64,000 nt of DNA from Emcibacter sp048269205. GTDB taxonomy: Bacteria; Pseudomonadota; Alphaproteobacteria; Sphingomonadales; Emcibacteraceae. Location: assembly GCF_048269205.1 (NCBI RefSeq), contig NZ_JBLXJC010000001.1, forward strand, positions 1,860,001 through 1,924,000. The letters run 5' to 3'. Shown here piece after piece: positions 36,297 through 44,383 of this stretch. The notes beneath the pieces were generated by a model. That model was not told where the DNA came from. It searched no databases and saw only the letters and a list, made by a program, of their open reading frames with translations. Numbering within the stretch: the first letter of the stretch is position 1; every line of letters begins with the position of its first letter. A program made the translations under genes and the position numbers.

Positions 36297-38897
36297 TTAG
36301 AACTTGAGGGTCATATCAACGAGAACCCGGCGCCCGTATTCATCGTAACGCGCCAGACGATCTTCATGACCATCCCGATAAAGCCGCAGAGCCTCATTGG
36401 TCAGGTTATTGACCTGCAACCGCACCGTCACATTTTCGTTGATCTGATAAGAGGTGCTGAAATCCAGCACATGTTCAGATTCCAGAGTGATCAGGTCCTG
36501 CGGGTTCCAGCCGAAAATCATGGTGAACGGGCTGTGATATTTGTACCCAAGCCGCGCCTCAAATCCGCCACTGCTGTACCAGAGATCAACCGTAGCCGTG
36601 TGCTTGGCAAGACCACTGGCATCAAGTGGGTTATTCTCCGGTGCGAATTCCTTGATAGAGGAGTCCACATAGGCATAGTTGGAATAGATGCCAAAGTTCT
36701 GGAATGCCTCAGACAGGAAATAGAACGGGGTCTGGAATGTCAGCTCTACCCCCTTGATCGTTCCCCCGTCACCATTGGCGGGACGGTAAATCTGGTAGTT
36801 CGTACCGTCGATATCTACATCTTCCGTCAGATAGCCGACATGGGTTTCCACATCCTTGTAATAAAGGGAGACAGCGGCCAGAGCCTCGTCGTGGAAATAC
36901 CATTCAAAAGCCAAATCAAATTGAGTTGCTTCGAACGGCTCCAACGTTGGATTTCCGCCACTGCCGGTTGGCACCTCGGTCGTTGTGTTCAACAGCCTGC
37001 CGGCCCGCAATTCATCCAAAGGCGGACGGGCAATAGCCCGGGCCACCCCGGCGCGAATAATCTTGTCCTCCGTCAAATGAAAATTCAGGTTCAAGCTCGG
37101 CAGGACCTTGCTGTAGTCATTTTTGACATTCACATCCAGCGCTTCGCCGTCATCCACTGTTTCCTTGCCAAAGCTGTCCACCTCGGTCCGCACGACACGG
37201 ACGCCGATATTACCAGTAACCGGAATGTCACCCAGATCCCGCTCGAAATTGGCTTTCACATAAGCTTCCAGAACCTTTTCCTTGACCCTCCAGCCGGCAA
37301 GCACATCTTCCGCGGCCAGACTTTCATCAATGCCGCCGAGCGCGGCGTCCGCCACCTCGTCAAAATCGCCGTTCAGAAGCGGGGGAGCCACAATACCTGA
37401 CATGGTATAATTGCTCAGCAGGGATTCTGGAATGCTGCCCACAGTACCGTCCTGCCACCAGTTGTAAGCATCAAATTCTTTGTCGCGGCTGGCAAAACGT
37501 GCGCCGAAATCAAGGGATGACAAGGTTGAGGAAGCAAAATTACGCGAGAAATCAAGCTTGCCCGCCACCAGTTCGTCACGAAGATGCTGCGGACCGTCAT
37601 TCCAGCTACCGGCAACAAACTGGTTTGATACATCAGCGGGGTTCACCGGTGAGGTGATATAAGGTTCAGCGCCCGCCCGGAAATCCCAGGTGGTCTGTAT
37701 TGCGCCATCGTTGTCCAGATAAACGGAATTCCAGATATTTTCACGCTTGGCCAGGGAGTAGGAAACATCCCCCTCAACCGTCCAGTTTTCACCGACCCAC
37801 TCGCCATTCAATCCAGTCAGAAAAACCGAGTTGGTCTGATTATACTGGGCAATCACATTCCGAACATAAGTATCGTTTACCGTTCCGGCGACAACACTGC
37901 CGTCGACTATTTCATAATCCGCATAGTCGGTGTAACTGCCAAACTCGTCAGTCCAGTTCCCCCAGTTCTGATACCAGGCCTGATTCTGGTTTTCCGTAAT
38001 GTCAAATTCAGTATAGAAAACATCGTACTTAAGGGTGAAACTATCGCTTGCCTGATACTGAACCACACCCATGGCGCCATACCGTGTTTGATCAAGTTTC
38101 TTGACCTCTGTCTGCGCGCCCCAGGGCGCAAAATCAATCTCGCCATCGCCGTCAATATCGCCGGCATCATCTTCATTATAGGCCCAGCCCTGAAGCGACG
38201 GGAAACCGTTTTTCTGTTTCTGATAGGTGAGACCAACCGCCACACCGAGCTTGTCACTCAGCTGTTTTACAAAGGAAGCACTTCCGCGCAATCCAAACGG
38301 ACTGTAATCGGGAATATCGTCACCGGCCTCGTAATAGACCGGGCCACCACGCAGAATGAACTGCGGACCATTGTAACTCAGTGGCTCAACCGTATTCAGA
38401 TTTACAGTACCGGCAATACCGCCGGACACCAGATCAGCAGACTGCGACTTGTGCACCTGTACGCCGGAAATCAGCTCAGACGGATATTGCTCCCAGCGAA
38501 TACCACGGTCCGGCTCTGAAGTTGCCACTTCGCGACCATTCACCAGCCCGAGCACCAGCCGCGGGCCAAGCCCCCTGATTGTCGCCTGGCTGTTATTGCC
38601 CCTGTCACGGGTCCCGTTCAGACCCGGCAAACGCACCAGGGCCTCAGCAATTGTCACATCAGGAAGCTGACCGATATCCTCGGAAGAGATTGCCTCCATA
38701 ACCGATGTTGAACCCCTTTTCACATTCAGGGCGTCTTTCAGACTGCCGCGAATGCCGGAAACCACAACCTCTTCCATAACAAGAGGTTCATCTTCAACAG
38801 TGTTTTCCTGCGCAAAAACCTGCCCGCCATTCAGCAGCGCAATAAGACTGGTCGCCGTCGCAAACCGAATGTTGTTTTTTGTAAGCCTTAAATTCAT
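36297..38897 (-). CDS. TonB-dependent receptor of the galactan locus
   Basis: An 866-residue receptor of the Xanthomonas/Caulobacter-type oligosaccharide sub-family. The signal peptide runs to about residue 30 (LIALLNGGQVFAQ). MEEVVVSGIRGSLKDALNVKR and SSEDIGQLPDVTIAEALVRLPG are hallmark sequences of this sub-family, as is QATIRGLGPRLVLGLVNGRE in the plug. The barrel ends RRVLVDMTLKF. I chose ATG at 38897 with GGAGAGCTTTT upstream; an earlier in-frame start lacks one. Flanked by the GH2 and GH53 enzymes, it should import galactan oligosaccharides. An ATGATA-AA-TATCAT palindrome (38953-38966) lies 56 bp upstream and is a candidate GntR operator. Confidence 0.93.
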   Translation of the reverse strand: MNLRLTKNNIRFATATSLIALLNGGQVFAQENTVEDEPLVMEEVVVSGIRGSLKDALNVKRGSTSVMEAISSEDIGQLPDVTIAEALVRLPGLNGTRDRGNNSQATIRGLGPRLVLGLVNGREVATSEPDRGIRWEQYPSELISGVQVHKSQSADLVSGGIAGTVNLNTVEPLSYNGPQFILRGGPVYYEAGDDIPDYSPFGLRGSASFVKQLSDKLGVAVGLTYQKQKNGFPSLQGWAYNEDDAGDIDGDGEIDFAPWGAQTEVKKLDQTRYGAMGVVQYQASDSFTLKYDVFYTEFDITENQNQAWYQNWGNWTDEFGSYTDYADYEIVDGSVVAGTVNDTYVRNVIAQYNQTNSVFLTGLNGEWVGENWTVEGDVSYSLAKRENIWNSVYLDNDGAIQTTWDFRAGAEPYITSPVNPADVSNQFVAGSWNDGPQHLRDELVAGKLDFSRNFASSTLSSLDFGARFASRDKEFDAYNWWQDGTVGSIPESLLSNYTMSGIVAPPLLNGDFDEVADAALGGIDESLAAEDVLAGWRVKEKVLEAYVKANFERDLGDIPVTGNIGVRVVRTEVDSFGKETVDDGEALDVNVKNDYSKVLPSLNLNFHLTEDKIIRAGVARAIARPPLDELRAGRLLNTTTEVPTGSGGNPTLEPFEATQFDLAFEWYFHDEALAAVSLYYKDVETHVGYLTEDVDIDGTNYQIYRPANGDGGTIKGVELTFQTPFYFLSEAFQNFGIYSNYAYVDSSIKEFAPENNPLDASGLAKHTATVDLWYSSGGFEARLGYKYHSPFTMIFGWNPQDLITLESEHVLDFSTSYQINENVTVRLQVNNLTNEALRLYRDGHEDRLARYDEYGRRVLVDMTLKF

Positions 38898-38941
38898 AAA
38901 AGCTCTCCTTCCCAATATTTTTGTGGATACTTATATTTATA

Positions 38942-38966
38942 ATATTATTTATATGATAAATATCAT
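38942..38966. promoter_or_regulatory. AT-rich shared word and palindrome before the galactan receptor
   Basis: ATATTATTTATATG (38942-38955) recurs exactly at 41577-41590 upstream of the GH2 gene. Overlapping it, ATGATA-AA-TATCAT (38953-38966) is a perfect 6-bp inverted repeat. A similar TGAGATAATATCA (41751-41763) precedes the GntR gene. These are candidate operators for the GntR regulator; AT-rich words recur easily by chance. Confidence 0.3.
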
Positions 38967-39102
38967 GCGGATGAAATATTACAAGTGAAAACTCCTCACT
39001 TTTGCTTCTTTTCTATTCAATGAAATTACTTGAACCCGGTACTCAGCAAACAGGAAAACCAATCAATTCCTAATCATAGCCCCAAGCCTAAACAGGTAGT
39101 CT

Positions 39103-41451
39103 TTACCTGGGTATAAAGGTCAATACAGCCGGCTTTAACCCGCCTTCTTTTGCAGTAACTTCCAGGAGAATCTCTTTCCGGCCCCCTCTAATCTGCACCA
39201 ATATTCCCGCAATTCCTGCCGACGTTTCAATAGCATCAGGATTTACAATGACCGCCTCCCCCTTGATGGCGACAGATAATTCCTTGCCATTTACCGGTAC
39301 GACCGTCCCTTTTTCGTCAACTATGGAGGCATAAACAAAGACAGTGTCATTAATTCCCGCCTGCGGGGCTTTTCCACTTTCATCCAGTCGAAGTGCAATC
39401 CCCACAGGGTCAGTGGGCGTCGAAACCTCATGTTCAGCAACCTGCCGCCCATTGATATAGGCCACCGCCTTCAGAGTCCCGGCCTCAAAGTCTTTCAGAT
39501 CAAAATGGAAGGGGGGATGGCGGAGATTGTCGCTCATATTCGTAATGTCGGGAGATTTGCGGCCTTTGGAGTTCCCGTTCAAAAACAATTCCACCTCGTC
39601 GGCATTACTGAAAATCCGGATTTTTGGAGAAGACTCTTTTGTCCACTGACTGGCGATAAACACCATTGGACCGGACTTATACAACTCGGATTTATCGCTG
39701 GCATCCCGCTGGCTACGAAAGAAATAATAGCTGTATTTGGGCAGACGGTGCAGGCTCATGATACCGGAAGATTCAATATCGTCCGCATAACCCCTGTTAT
39801 AATCAAACATCACCCAATAGCCATCGGCAAAGGCCGGCGTATTAAAATTATCGTTATGGGCTTCCTGAATATTTGTCGCCTGCTGAAGAAGGCGGGCTTC
39901 CCCGGCCGACAGCAATTGACGGCTGGTCCGGGCTTCAGGCTGAAGGTCTGCCCAGCTATCCTGATTGAAGCCCGCATTCTGTGCATAATATTCCCAATCC
40001 CCGTATTCAGACACCACATAGGGCCGGTCTGGTTCTTCATAATGTTTCAGACGATGCTGGCGCGCCTGGACATAAATATCAAAGCCGTCATTCAGCCAGC
40101 CGGCGGAATAAGCCTGATCGCCGGGGAATTCTTCGTGCACTATACGATTGAATTCCCTGACCAGGGATACCGGCATGGCCGTTTCATTCAGCGAACATTC
40201 CCAGGCGATGACGCTTGGATGGTTGCGGTCCCGGCGGATCAGATCACGGCAAGCCCGGGTGACATACTCCGTAAAGGCTGGCTGATCATTGTAATACTGC
40301 CAGCCAAGAATGGCATCCATTACAACCAGCCCAAGTTCGTCCGCTGCATCCATGAAGGCCGGTGAATGGGGATAGTGGGACAGGCGCACGTAATCAAAAC
40401 CAGCCTCTTTGATTTTTACAGCATCCCGGTAATCGGCATTGGCTGACAGGGCATAGCCGATATAGGGATATTCCTGATGCCGGTTGACACCACGCAGAAA
40501 CATCTTCTCCCCGTTAATCCGAAAGCCTTCCCGCGTAATCTCTATGCGCCGGATTCCAATCCGCATCACTCGCTGTTCCACCAGATTTCCATCTGCGTAA
40601 ACTTCGGTTTCCAGCCGGTAGAGGTTAGGGTCACGGGGAGACCACAGTATGGGGTCATTCACATCAATATTAACCGTCACATGCCGGTCACTGCCGGCAG
40701 CTAGTTCCTGCTTCTGACTTTCCTGTTCGATCTTAAGCTCATCACCATAATACAGCAAATGACGCAGTCTGACCCGGGAAACAGCAGCAGAAGTGTTCTT
40801 CACATGGGTCCGGACAGAGACTTTCGCTCGTTCCGTGGAAACATAGGGGTAAACGACAAACTGACCGCCTCCGGCAACCCGGTTTTCCAGAATTTCATCA
40901 CTGATGTGAACGGGGTTCAGGATCTTTAGAACCGCCCCCCGATACAGGCCGCCATACATGTTAAAGTCCAGCTGATCCAAAGGCTTGGGACCGGTTAAAG
41001 GATTATCCCGGTTATCCAGATGGATCAGAAGTTCATTTTTCCGTCCATACTCAAGCTGATCTGTCAGATCGATGACAAAGGGTAAATACCCTCCCTCATG
41101 ACGGGCGATTTCAACATCATTCAGGGATGCCGTCGCACTCCCCATTGCTCCCTCGAAACGCGCCAGAATAGTTTTACCCCGCCAGTCAGCAGGCACCTGG
41201 ATACTTTTCTTGTACCAGGCATCTCCCTGCCACTGATCATTGACAGTAGTCGGCTCGATACGCGTGGTATGCGGCAGCTTGACCTCTTCCCATTCCGTCA
41301 TTCCGCCGTCATTCAGGGATCGTCTGAACTGCCAACCCTCACTGAAATCCTGCTGAAAGGACAGGTTCTCCTTCTCCGGCTTGTTTGAATTACAGCCCTG
41401 CAGCCCCAAAAAAATTAATATCACCGCCAGAGGCCGGAAGACCCGTCTCAT
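39103..41451 (-). CDS. GH2 beta-galactosidase, lipoprotein
   Basis: A 782-residue glycoside hydrolase family 2 enzyme. The first 20 residues end in LGLQGC, a clear lipobox, so Cys20 is probably acylated and the protein anchored to a membrane facing the periplasm or outside. A jelly-roll sugar-binding domain (about 30-185), an immunoglobulin-like domain (about 185-305) and the TIM barrel follow. The barrel has GVNRHQEYPY at its start, acid/base Glu423 in ECSLNETAMP and nucleophile Glu482 in VVSEYGDWEY. A C-terminal beta domain with FLNGNSKGRK follows. It should release galactose from oligosaccharides made by the GH53 galactanase. It heads the galactan cluster, and AT-rich DNA lies upstream. 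Confidence 0.9.
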   Translation of the reverse strand: MRRVFRPLAVILIFLGLQGCNSNKPEKENLSFQQDFSEGWQFRRSLNDGGMTEWEEVKLPHTTRIEPTTVNDQWQGDAWYKKSIQVPADWRGKTILARFEGAMGSATASLNDVEIARHEGGYLPFVIDLTDQLEYGRKNELLIHLDNRDNPLTGPKPLDQLDFNMYGGLYRGAVLKILNPVHISDEILENRVAGGGQFVVYPYVSTERAKVSVRTHVKNTSAAVSRVRLRHLLYYGDELKIEQESQKQELAAGSDRHVTVNIDVNDPILWSPRDPNLYRLETEVYADGNLVEQRVMRIGIRRIEITREGFRINGEKMFLRGVNRHQEYPYIGYALSANADYRDAVKIKEAGFDYVRLSHYPHSPAFMDAADELGLVVMDAILGWQYYNDQPAFTEYVTRACRDLIRRDRNHPSVIAWECSLNETAMPVSLVREFNRIVHEEFPGDQAYSAGWLNDGFDIYVQARQHRLKHYEEPDRPYVVSEYGDWEYYAQNAGFNQDSWADLQPEARTSRQLLSAGEARLLQQATNIQEAHNDNFNTPAFADGYWVMFDYNRGYADDIESSGIMSLHRLPKYSYYFFRSQRDASDKSELYKSGPMVFIASQWTKESSPKIRIFSNADEVELFLNGNSKGRKSPDITNMSDNLRHPPFHFDLKDFEAGTLKAVAYINGRQVAEHEVSTPTDPVGIALRLDESGKAPQAGINDTVFVYASIVDEKGTVVPVNGKELSVAIKGEAVIVNPDAIETSAGIAGILVQIRGGRKEILLEVTAKEGGLKPAVLTFIPR

Positions 41452-41785
41452 ATCTCTAACCTTGCCATGTCTAGTGCATTCAGATGCAATTGCCGCCCTG
41501 CGGAGCAGTCATTCTGCTCTCTTAATTTTCGATACTGACCATAGATGAAAAAAAAACTCACCTCAACACCTTATTTATATTATTTATATGTTTTTAGGAG
41601 TTATTTCTATATAATACACTTTTTATATTTCAGTGCCTCAGACTTAAGCATCTAGAAAAAAACAACAAAACAGGATCAAAGATCGTATTTTCTTACAAAC
41701 TTGTTGCGGGAAGTCCTCTGACTTGCAATAAGTACTATTAATACTTTTTATGAGATAATATCAGTCCGAACATAAGGTCCAGAGC
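41452..41785. other. 334-bp divergent gap between GH2 and GntR genes
   Basis: This very AT-rich gap must hold promoters for the minus-strand GH2 gene and the plus-strand GntR gene. It contains ATATTATTTATATG (41577-41590), shared with the receptor upstream region, and TGAGATAATATCA (41751-41763), 22 bp before the GntR start. No gene is seen. Confidence 0.55.
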
Positions 41786-42523
41786 ATGACGCGCCGGCGC
41801 AACGACAACAGAAATCTGACTTGGAATATTACACATGACCTTGGCGTCGCCATCGTTGCAGGGGAATATTCCGCAGGCGCCCCCTTCCCTACAGAAGCAC
41901 AACTATGTCAGCAATTTGGCGTGAGCCGGAGCATTTTGCGTGAAGCGATTAAAATGCTGACAGCAAAGGGCATGCTGAGCTCCCGTCCCCGGCAGGGCAT
42001 CACCATTGAAAAGGAAGATAACTGGAACCTTCTCGACTCCGATGTTCTGTCCTGGTTGCTGGAACGGAAGTTTTCACTGCAACTGATCAGGGAATTTTCC
42101 GAGACCCGCCGGGCTTTCGAGCCGGAAGCCGCCTTTCTTGCGGCCTCCTCCGGTTCGGCAGAAGATATCGCCGCCATCGAAAACGCCTTACATCGCATGG
42201 AGAACGCAAAACACGGCGATGACGACCCGTTAGAGTCAGACATTGCTTTTCATGTCGCTGTTCTGAAAGCCAGTGACAACCGGTTTTTCATGCAACTTCA
42301 TGATCTGACAGATTCCGCCCTGCGCTACAGCATCCGGCTGACCAACCAGTTCAAGGGCGTGGAACTGGCCAGCATCAATGACCATAAGGCTGTTTACCAG
42401 GCAATTCGGGACAAACAGCCGGAAACAGCCAGGCAATTAATGGTCGCGATGATCAATGAGGTCCTTGAATTGATTAAACAGGCGCAGATCAAAATGGATA
42501 AGAAACTGGCAAGCTCAAACTGA
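41786..42523 (+). CDS. GntR family (FadR/FCD-type) regulator
   Basis: A 245-residue repressor. The winged HTH is at about 15-75 (AQLCQQFGVSRSILREAIKML, then GMLSSRPRQGITI). Residues about 90-230 form the all-helical FCD effector domain, with RRAFEPEAAFLAA, DIAFHVAVLKAS, and SINDHKAVYQAI supplying the Asp and His metal ligands. FCD regulators of this group (DgoR/UxuR-like) respond to sugar acids, which fits control of the galactonate pathway. It is divergent from the GH2 gene and the galactan operon. The start ATG at 41786 has AAGGTCCAGAGC upstream. Copy C of the dispersed repeat starts 20 bp after its stop. Confidence 0.92.
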   Translation: MTRRRNDNRNLTWNITHDLGVAIVAGEYSAGAPFPTEAQLCQQFGVSRSILREAIKMLTAKGMLSSRPRQGITIEKEDNWNLLDSDVLSWLLERKFSLQLIREFSETRRAFEPEAAFLAASSGSAEDIAAIENALHRMENAKHGDDDPLESDIAFHVAVLKASDNRFFMQLHDLTDSALRYSIRLTNQFKGVELASINDHKAVYQAIRDKQPETARQLMVAMINEVLELIKQAQIKMDKKLASSN

Positions 42524-42542
42524 AGGGCTTTGTAGGGATTAG

Positions 42543-42613
42543 TGCGGCCGAAAAGCCCTGAAAGTATCATACTTTGCAGCAAGTTAGACAGAAAAGTGCG
42601 CAGCTTTTGTGCA
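42543..42613 (+). repeat. 71-bp dispersed intergenic element, copy C
   Basis: TGCGGCCG begins at 42543; TGCGCA and TGTGCA begin at 42597 and 42608, again with 54- and 11-bp spacing. GTTAGA before the palindromes matches copy A. Unlike the other copies it sits close behind a plus-strand gene (GntR). Its left block is enclosed by an AGGGCTTT/AAAGCCCT inverted repeat. It marks the left border of the LacI module. Confidence 0.7.
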
Positions 42614-42822
42614 AATTTGATGTGTTATCCAGATAACCCTGCCCTGCTACAGAGTTTTTCCAAAGCTATTATCTCGGAAAACTGGAGATTTCGTTTGGCT
42701 CTGGAATCTTTGGGAACTCTTTGTTCTTAACCTCCCTGATCTGCACCACTCATAGGTTTTGCATGTATGTTTGAAATAAAAACATACGCTTCCTTTTCAC
42801 GGCACGTAAGAGAGCCCGGGTT

Positions 42823-42864
42823 AAAAAAGGAGCTATCGCCAATGGGAGAAAACACGATAGCTCC
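42823..42864 (-). terminator. Intrinsic terminator, minus strand
   Basis: Arms CGATAGCTCC (42855-42864) and GGAGCTATCG (42829-42838) form a perfect 10-bp stem with a 16-nt loop. On the minus strand the stem is followed by TTTTTT (42828-42823). It lies about 210 bp downstream of the LacI gene; the IS remnant lies between, which may explain the distance. Confidence 0.65.
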
Positions 42865-42991
42865 GGGACAGACTTACCTTGTGCCGGTAAGAGCCAAAAA
42901 ATACTTTCTATAACCCGATGACCGGATTGGACTTGTCTTTAAAAGTGGCCAGGGCCTCCAAAAGAATTATTGATATTTTATGGAGGAACTT

Positions 42992-43090
42992 ATGGTCCGA
43001 ACAAGACATTCAGAAGACTTCAAGCGTGAGGCTGTCAAGCTGGCGCTGAGCAGCAGGCAACGGAAGAGCCTGGACCTCTATGGGTTGTTA
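42992..43090 (+). pseudogene. IS3-family transposase OrfA remnant
   Basis: ATG at 42992, preceded by TGGAGGAACTT, begins MVRTRHSEDFKREAVKLALSS, the N-terminus of an IS3-type OrfA (helix 1 of its HTH). Similarity is lost after about 22 codons. The frame then runs into sequence antisense to the LacI gene's 3-prime end and stops at 43147. No OrfB and no clear inverted-repeat ends are seen; TGGACTTGTCTTTAAAAGTG just upstream could be a left-end trace. The right boundary is approximate. It marks a recombination event at the left edge of the LacI module. Confidence 0.7.
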
Positions 43091-44100
43091 TGGGCCGAGC
43101 GTGTCGAGCTACGTATGATCAGTTCCGCGTCGATCAAGATTGTTTGAGGCGGATCCTGCGGGGTTTCCAGAGAGATAAGATCCATCATATGATGGATCAT
43201 CTGACGGACAGGTGTTCTAACGGTTGTCAAGTTATAGCTCTCGTGCGCGGCCTCCGGTATATCGTCAAATCCGATCACCGCCACATCTTCGGGAATACGT
43301 AAATTTAAATTATGCCGGATCGCATCCATCGCCCCAAGAGCCATGATATCCGTCAGACAAAAAAGTGAATCAGGTCGGTCTTCGCCCCTCATGATCTCAA
43401 GGGCCGCCTGATATCCCCCTTCATAGGTCAACTTGCCATCAACAATAGCCACATTCTCAATATCATTGGTAACGCGCAAACATTGTAAAATGGCCTGTTG
43501 GCGTTCCACCATCGTCATATAGGTCTGATCCCCTGAAATGATACCGAACCGTTTGCCACCACCACTGAGAAGCAGTTTCGCCGCCTTGGTACCGCCGTCC
43601 TCGGCATTGCCTCGCACGCTATGCACCGGAAGGTTTGGCATATGGCGGCCCAACATAACCACAGGTACATCCCTGCCATGACAAAGCGCTGCCATATGGC
43701 TCGAAATGGATGCGGCGGCGATAACAATGGCATCCACCTGATATTCCAGCATTCTTTGAAGGGTACGATCAAGATCGCTGTCATTGAACGGAGTGAAGAG
43801 AAGCAACTGCTTGTCGATTTCCTCAAGGCGAAGGCTGGCCTCCGACAACAGTGCAGAATATATTTGATTGACGAAATTTGGCAGCATCAGTGCAACTATA
43901 TTGGTTCGTTGCGTAATCAGGCTGCTGGCCAGGTTGTTCGGGACGTAGCTCAACTGTCGCGCAGCCTTGCGAACCCTTTCCGCCATTTTAGGAGAAACGC
44001 TGCTGCCCGGCGTAAAGGTGCGACTGACGGCCGCTATTGAAACTCCAGCGAGGCGAGCAACGTCCATCGAATTGGCCTTTGAACTCCGCTTTCTTCTCAT
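43078..44100 (-). CDS. LacI family transcriptional regulator
   Basis: A 340-residue repressor. The N-terminal HTH is SMDVARLAGVSIAAVSRTF, with the hinge YVPNNLASSL and then the periplasmic-binding-protein-like sensor NIVALMLPNFVNQIYSALLSE. VAVIGFDDIPEA near the C-terminus is typical of the family. I chose ATG at 44100, four codons inside a possible GTG start at 44112. The C-terminus ends at the border of an IS remnant. The gene is divergent from the acyl-CoA ligase, with a perfect LacI-type operator (44223-44240) between them. The same palindrome occurs twice before the TonB receptor gene (50855-50928), so it probably represses itself, the ligase and the receptor-esterase operon. Confidence 0.92.
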   Translation of the reverse strand: MRRKRSSKANSMDVARLAGVSIAAVSRTFTPGSSVSPKMAERVRKAARQLSYVPNNLASSLITQRTNIVALMLPNFVNQIYSALLSEASLRLEEIDKQLLLFTPFNDSDLDRTLQRMLEYQVDAIVIAAASISSHMAALCHGRDVPVVMLGRHMPNLPVHSVRGNAEDGGTKAAKLLLSGGGKRFGIISGDQTYMTMVERQQAILQCLRVTNDIENVAIVDGKLTYEGGYQAALEIMRGEDRPDSLFCLTDIMALGAMDAIRHNLNLRIPEDVAVIGFDDIPEAAHESYNLTTVRTPVRQMIHHMMDLISLETPQDPPQTILIDAELIIRSSTRSAHNNP

Positions 44101-44222
44101 TCGGACGCCCACAATTGATCTACCATGTGACAGTTAGACACCATAATACGTGAGAATTCAACAATAAAAATCCTCACCCCACTCACTGTCAGTATACGCA
44201 AAAGATCAATCTCAAAACATAA

Positions 44223-44240
44223 TTTGTAAACGTTTACAAA
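44223..44240. promoter_or_regulatory. LacI-type operator between regulator and acyl-CoA ligase
   Basis: TTTGTAAACGTTTACAAA is a perfect 18-bp palindrome with the central CG typical of LacI-family sites. It lies 123 bp from the LacI start and 144-161 bp from the ligase start. It matches the two sites before the TonB receptor except at the centre. Confidence 0.75.
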
Positions 44241-44383
44241 AATGATATGTTCGTTTAGCATAACCTTCGGCTGCTGAAGTTCTCACTCATTAACTTCTGA
44301 GCCTTATATCAACACCTATAGTATGGAGAGAAACCCTGAGGGACAATTCATTCAGCGCAGACAGGCAGTCTGACCAATCATCC

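Larger units (their letters stand above)
42524..42991. other. Gap between modules 4 and 5
   Basis: It holds copy C of the 71-bp repeat (42543-42613), an 8-bp hairpin GTATGTTT/AAACATAC (42765-42787), a probable minus-strand terminator (42823-42864) and, at its right end, the remains of an IS3-type element. No intact gene is seen. Confidence 0.6.

Noticed and set aside
36366..37400. Long plus-strand frame (344 codons) inside the galactan TonB receptor
   Set aside because: It is a shadow of a well-supported receptor gene; its translation has no domain and no start context.
41499..41560. TGCGGAGCAG upstream of the GH2 gene as a sixth copy of the dispersed element
   Set aside because: No TGCGCA-like palindrome is found 54 bp further on, so the defining spacing fails.
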